Assembly: GCA_963575745.1 (NCBI GenBank)
Contig: CAUYUJ010014596.1
Coordinates: 107,501-171,500, forward strand
Reading direction: 5' to 3'
Source: Prorocentrum cordatum
Lineage: Eukaryota; Sar; Dinophyceae; Prorocentrales; Prorocentraceae
Length of the DNA: 64,000 bases
The notes under the pieces were generated by a model. It was given only the letters and a program-made list of their open reading frames with translations. It did no database searches and was not told where the DNA came from. Position 1 is the stretch's first letter. Each line of letters starts with the position of its first letter. Below are positions 61,114 to 64,000 of the stretch, piece after piece. The translations under genes and the position numbers were made by a program.

Positions 61114-62515
61114 CGTCTGAGAAGTCCAGGCCTGGCTGCGGGGCGCGCTCCAGTGGCGCCAGTCAGGCACATTGCCCCATCGCTGCTCATCAATGGAGGC
61201 AGCGAGACATTTTCCCTCTCCGCCCTATCCCTGTGGAGCGGCGATCTGGCATCGCGTCGATGGGAGGTTCAGCCCGCGGACGGGCTGCAAAAGGTGCTGC
61301 CTGGAGAGAGTGGTACAACGATGCTGTGTCCACCCTCAACGACATGTACCACTGCGACCCTGATGACATGGTTGCTCCGCCCCCAGGTCTTCCTCCACGC
61401 GCTCGCAGCGACGCTGAAGAGCGCCTTGCTCAACAGTTTCGCGATTTTAAACTCCCCTCTGGATATTCCGAATCTCCTACCAGATGCGAGGCAGCCCTAG
61501 CAGAGTTGCTCGCGTCGGCGCCGGGGTACTCTGGTGAGTCTCGGGTAAGACCCTACGACAAGGAGCTCGTCTCCTGGCCGAAGCACGTGGCCCCCGTTCC
61601 CACGGCCGATCTCGTGTCCGACGCCGATCGTTCAACGTTGTCAGGGTGGAGGCAACAAATGCTACGTGACCCTGCGGAGACAGCCGCTCTCAGGATGAAC
61701 TCGGGCATCGGGTCGCCATACGTGGATCCTCGCCTGCGGCTTCGCCCTCGGGAGTATGCTGATTTTTTGCTGCGCCTGGATCAGGCGGGCATGCTAGAGT
61801 GGGAAGTCGCCGAACGTCAGGCGGCGTACTCCACAGGTTTCTTCTTCGTCGAGAAGTCGAATGGCGTCAACCTGCGGCTCGTTTTTGATACGCGGGTGGC
61901 CAACATGTCCTTCTCTGCCCCTCCCTCTACGAGATTGCCGACTCCGTCGGCATGGAGTGCCCTCGAGGCGTCGAATGACTTCTACGTGGCGCAGGGTGAC
62001 ATCCAGTGCGCCTTTTATCACATGAAGCTGCCGCCCCAGCTGCACCGATACTTCTCCTTGCCAGTGGTCCCGAATCGGCACGTGGGTCTCAAGGTGATCA
62101 ATGGTGTCAAGATCCCGACGAAGGCCTTTCTACAGCCGTTCGTGTCAGTGATGCCGATGGGTTGGTCGTGGGCTCTTCACTTCTGCCAGTCGGCTTTAAC
62201 CGCGGCCATTCGCGACGCGGGGATCGATGACGATGCGATGCTGGTGGACGGTGCAGCACCTCGTCCTCTGCGAAACGATACCGACGTCATCGCAGCGGGT
62301 TACGTGGACAACTTCGCCACCGTGTCTCTCGATCCAGAGGTTGCCACCGCTTCCTGCCAGGCCATCCGCGACGTGCTGGCGGCGAGGGGCCTGCCCGTGG
62401 ACGAGTTCGCCCCCGCGGCGCCTCGCGTCATCTTCACAGGCCTCGACATCCTGGGCGACGTGGGCGTCATCAGGTGCAAGGTGGACCGGTTGTGCAGGCT
62501 GCGGCAGGCCCTCCT
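61110..62515 (+). CDS. reverse transcriptase of the DIRS-like element
   Basis: Starts at ATG 61110, overlapping the previous stop as ATGA. The open frame runs to 62687, but past about 62515 the continuation lies in another frame. Motifs: GFFFVEKSNGVNLRLVFDTR (finger), VAQGDIQCAFYHMKLP (motif A), MPMGWSWALHFCQ (motif B), and YVDNFATV (62302-62325), where motif C is YVDN in place of YVDD: the second catalytic Asp is Asn. The MPMGWSW and YxDN forms are, from memory, usual in dinoflagellate DIRS-like elements. GLDILGDVGVI follows in the thumb. Confidence 0.62.
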
Positions 62516-63370
62516 CGGTCTACTCAGACGGCTATGCATCGCCGCTTGCGCTGTCCGCCGTGGTCGGTCATTGCACCTGGGGGATGATCACCAACAGGCC
62601 CATGCTGTCGATCTTCCATGCAGTCTACCGCTTCATGGGTCAGGACTCCCGTCGGGCTTTGCCGCTGTGGCCGTCAGTCGTCACTGAGCTCCGCGCTGCT
62701 GCTTCCCTCATCCCTTTGTGGTGGGCTGATGTCAGGGCAGAGTGGGCGGCCACCACTTTCTGCAGCGACGCCTCTCCCTACGGCATTGGCGTCTGTCGCA
62801 AGACCGTTGAGCAGGACGTGGCTGCAGCCGCAGGGCGATTGTCGGAGAGATGGCGCTACCGCTTCTCCGATGCCGTGCGCGCTCGTGCGCACGCTTTGGG
62901 AGTCGACCCGAATGTTGCGTTGGAAGCGGCCGTGAGCAAAAACTGCCTCAAAGATTGCGAGCAGTGCCCGAGGCCTCCCGAGACCCATAGCAAGCCCCCG
63001 CTTACCGCATCATCACCACATCGAGGGATCGACGACGTTTCGCTGGACGGCTTCGACGAGGGTCCCGACTCGATCACGGCTCTCGACGGCTGGGCTACGA
63101 TACACAGCGCACGTCATGCTAGGTTCGGTCTGGACATCATGCGATACGAGGCGGAGGCTCTCGGATTTGCGATGCGACACTCGGCTCGGTCTGGACGGCT
63201 TCGGCATCATCGCTGCTGGCAGGGGGCGTTCTGGCGCCCGAGGGCTTCGTGATCCGCTACGTCGCCTCTGCGCCCTGTCGGCAGCCTCAGGCATTCGTCA
63301 CGCAGTGCGATGGATCCCTAGCGAAAGCAATGCCGCTGACTCACCGTCGAGGACAGGCTTCTTTGTCGGG
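62516..63370 (+). pseudogene. RNase H domain in two shifted frames
   Basis: From about 62516, one frame over, reads VYSDGYASPLALSAVVGHCTWGM and LSIFHAVYRFM (connection), then FCSDASPYGIGVC with the first catalytic Asp at 62767, and RYEAEALGFAMRHSARS with the Glu. Near 63195 a further +1 shift gives LDGFGIIAAGRGRS and RRLCALSAASGIRHAVRWIPSESNAADSPSR, the standard RNase H ending. With two +1 breaks it is not translatable as one protein without editing, frameshifting or correction of the sequence. Confidence 0.55.
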
Positions 63371-63530
63371 CCGACCTTTGAGGAGTACCAGGCGGCGGCC
63401 CCCCGAGCTTTGCCGCCGCCGAGCTTCGACATCGACGGAGCTGAGGACCAAGACGCCGCCAAAGCCAGAACGGCTCGGGCTGGCAGCGCTCTCGGTCGTC
63501 GAGCCAGCCGCCGTGTCGGACGCGACCATG

Positions 63531-64000
63531 GTCAACGACTGGGGCGCGGTCAAGAAGTTCGAGGAGTGGAGCCGTCAGACGCCCCAGACCATCACCACAG
63601 CGGCGGAGGTCGTTGTCATCCTAGTTACCTACTTCGTGAACCTCTTTCTGGTCAGTTTCGACGATGCTACGGGCCAAGTCGTGCTCGCCTCAGTGAAGCA
63701 CTACCTGCGCCCGCCTATGGCGGGCACGGCGCTGTCCACGGGTGCGGCTCGCGCCTTGACAGGCTGGCGGAAGCTCGCGCCCCCGCAGATGCGACCCTCT
63801 CTTCCACGGGCGGCGATGGCCTCCATGGTGGGCGTCCTCGGTTCGTGGAAGCTCTTCGGCATGGCAGTGTTCATCAGGCTGATGATCGACACCTACCCGA
63901 CGACCAACGCGGCCTATCGCCTGTCAGCGGGCGGCGTTCTTCGACCAAGACCCGATGCCACTCTCGGATACGGACGTCTGGCCCTGATCGTCTACGGCGC
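63531..64000 (+). CDS. tyrosine-recombinase-like segment, partial
   Basis: A third frame from about 63531 (VNDWGAVKKFEEW) stays open to the edge. It contains a helical segment, VVVILVTYFVNLFLVS, then HYLRPP, ALTGWRKLAPPQMRPSLPRAAMASMV and FIRLMIDTYPTTNAAYRLS. This order (LPR...GWRKLxP, then a Y-x-R-x-x-E/A-like step) resembles the N-terminal half of the recombinases of dinoflagellate DIRS-like elements. The catalytic R-H-R-Y would lie beyond the window, so the call rests on order and context. Confidence 0.42.

Larger units (their letters stand above)
59513..64000 (+). mobile_element. DIRS-like (tyrosine-recombinase) retrotransposon, cut by the right edge
   Basis: Order: small membrane ORF, Gag-like ORF, RT, RNase H, then a segment resembling the N-terminal part of a tyrosine recombinase, with no integrase or endonuclease. 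The first three ORFs overlap tightly. Three frame breaks (about 62515, 63195, 63500) affect the RNase H and recombinase parts. Terminal repeats are not visible; the 3' end lies outside the window. Confidence 0.6.

Noticed and set aside
1-64000. Bacterial contamination because of the HU-like gene and overlapping ORFs
   Set aside because: APE-type LINEs, a DIRS-like element, an intron-like gene structure and the repeat content are eukaryotic; HU-derived proteins are expected in dinoflagellates.

Overview
This window looks like nuclear DNA from a dinoflagellate, which I infer rather than prove. It is GC-rich and gene-poor, and full of simple repeats and degraded retroelements. It carries an HU-like DNA-binding protein gene and several protein families that I recall from memory as multi-copy in dinoflagellate genomes. 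There is no bacterial gene organisation. The longest runs between recognisable genes are low-complexity DNA whose long open frames on both strands are not genes.

Layout: 1-3.4 kb (minus) holds pieces of one or two unrecognised genes with a zinc-ribbon-like protein. 4.0-4.95 kb has two small repeat families. 6.8-7.45 kb (minus) is the HU-like gene. 8.4-14.8 kb is low complexity: a 44-base C run, a 10-bp phased T-tract array, CpG-alternating DNA and a 740-bp G-rich minisatellite. 15.7-20.9 kb (minus) is a multi-exon gene of a proliferated family. 21.9-24.85 kb (minus) is a Gag-protease retroelement remnant with no reverse transcriptase in view. 25.1-26.3 kb is minisatellites.

26.6-49.1 kb is the core. 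A tandem array of about 1.25-1.4 kb units is interrupted by a roughly 16-kb non-LTR retrotransposon (28.25-44.25 kb, plus strand) that sits between two (CT)n tracts. The element encodes a coiled-coil ORF1 protein, a very large ORF with membrane, ADP-ribosyltransferase-like and Cys-rich segments ending in an APE endonuclease, and a reverse transcriptase-zinc finger-RNase H ORF one frame over. Fourteen small hairpins of one architecture (variable outer stem, bulged C, GGC(UUCA)GCC-type tip) are spread along all of it, in all three reading frames. The pairing is kept by G-U pairs on the sense strand. This is the most likely undescribed system here.

49.1-59.4 kb holds minisatellites, a decayed non-LTR reverse transcriptase copy (54.3-56.24 kb), a TA-flanked 172-bp MITE-like element and a GATCGATAGTGA array. 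59.5-64 kb is a DIRS-like tyrosine-recombinase retrotransposon cut by the right edge. Its first three ORFs overlap as TGATG and ATGA, suggesting coupled translation; its RNase H and recombinase parts are in shifted frames.

Calls rest on reading motifs by eye. Family assignments marked as recollection were not checked against a database.
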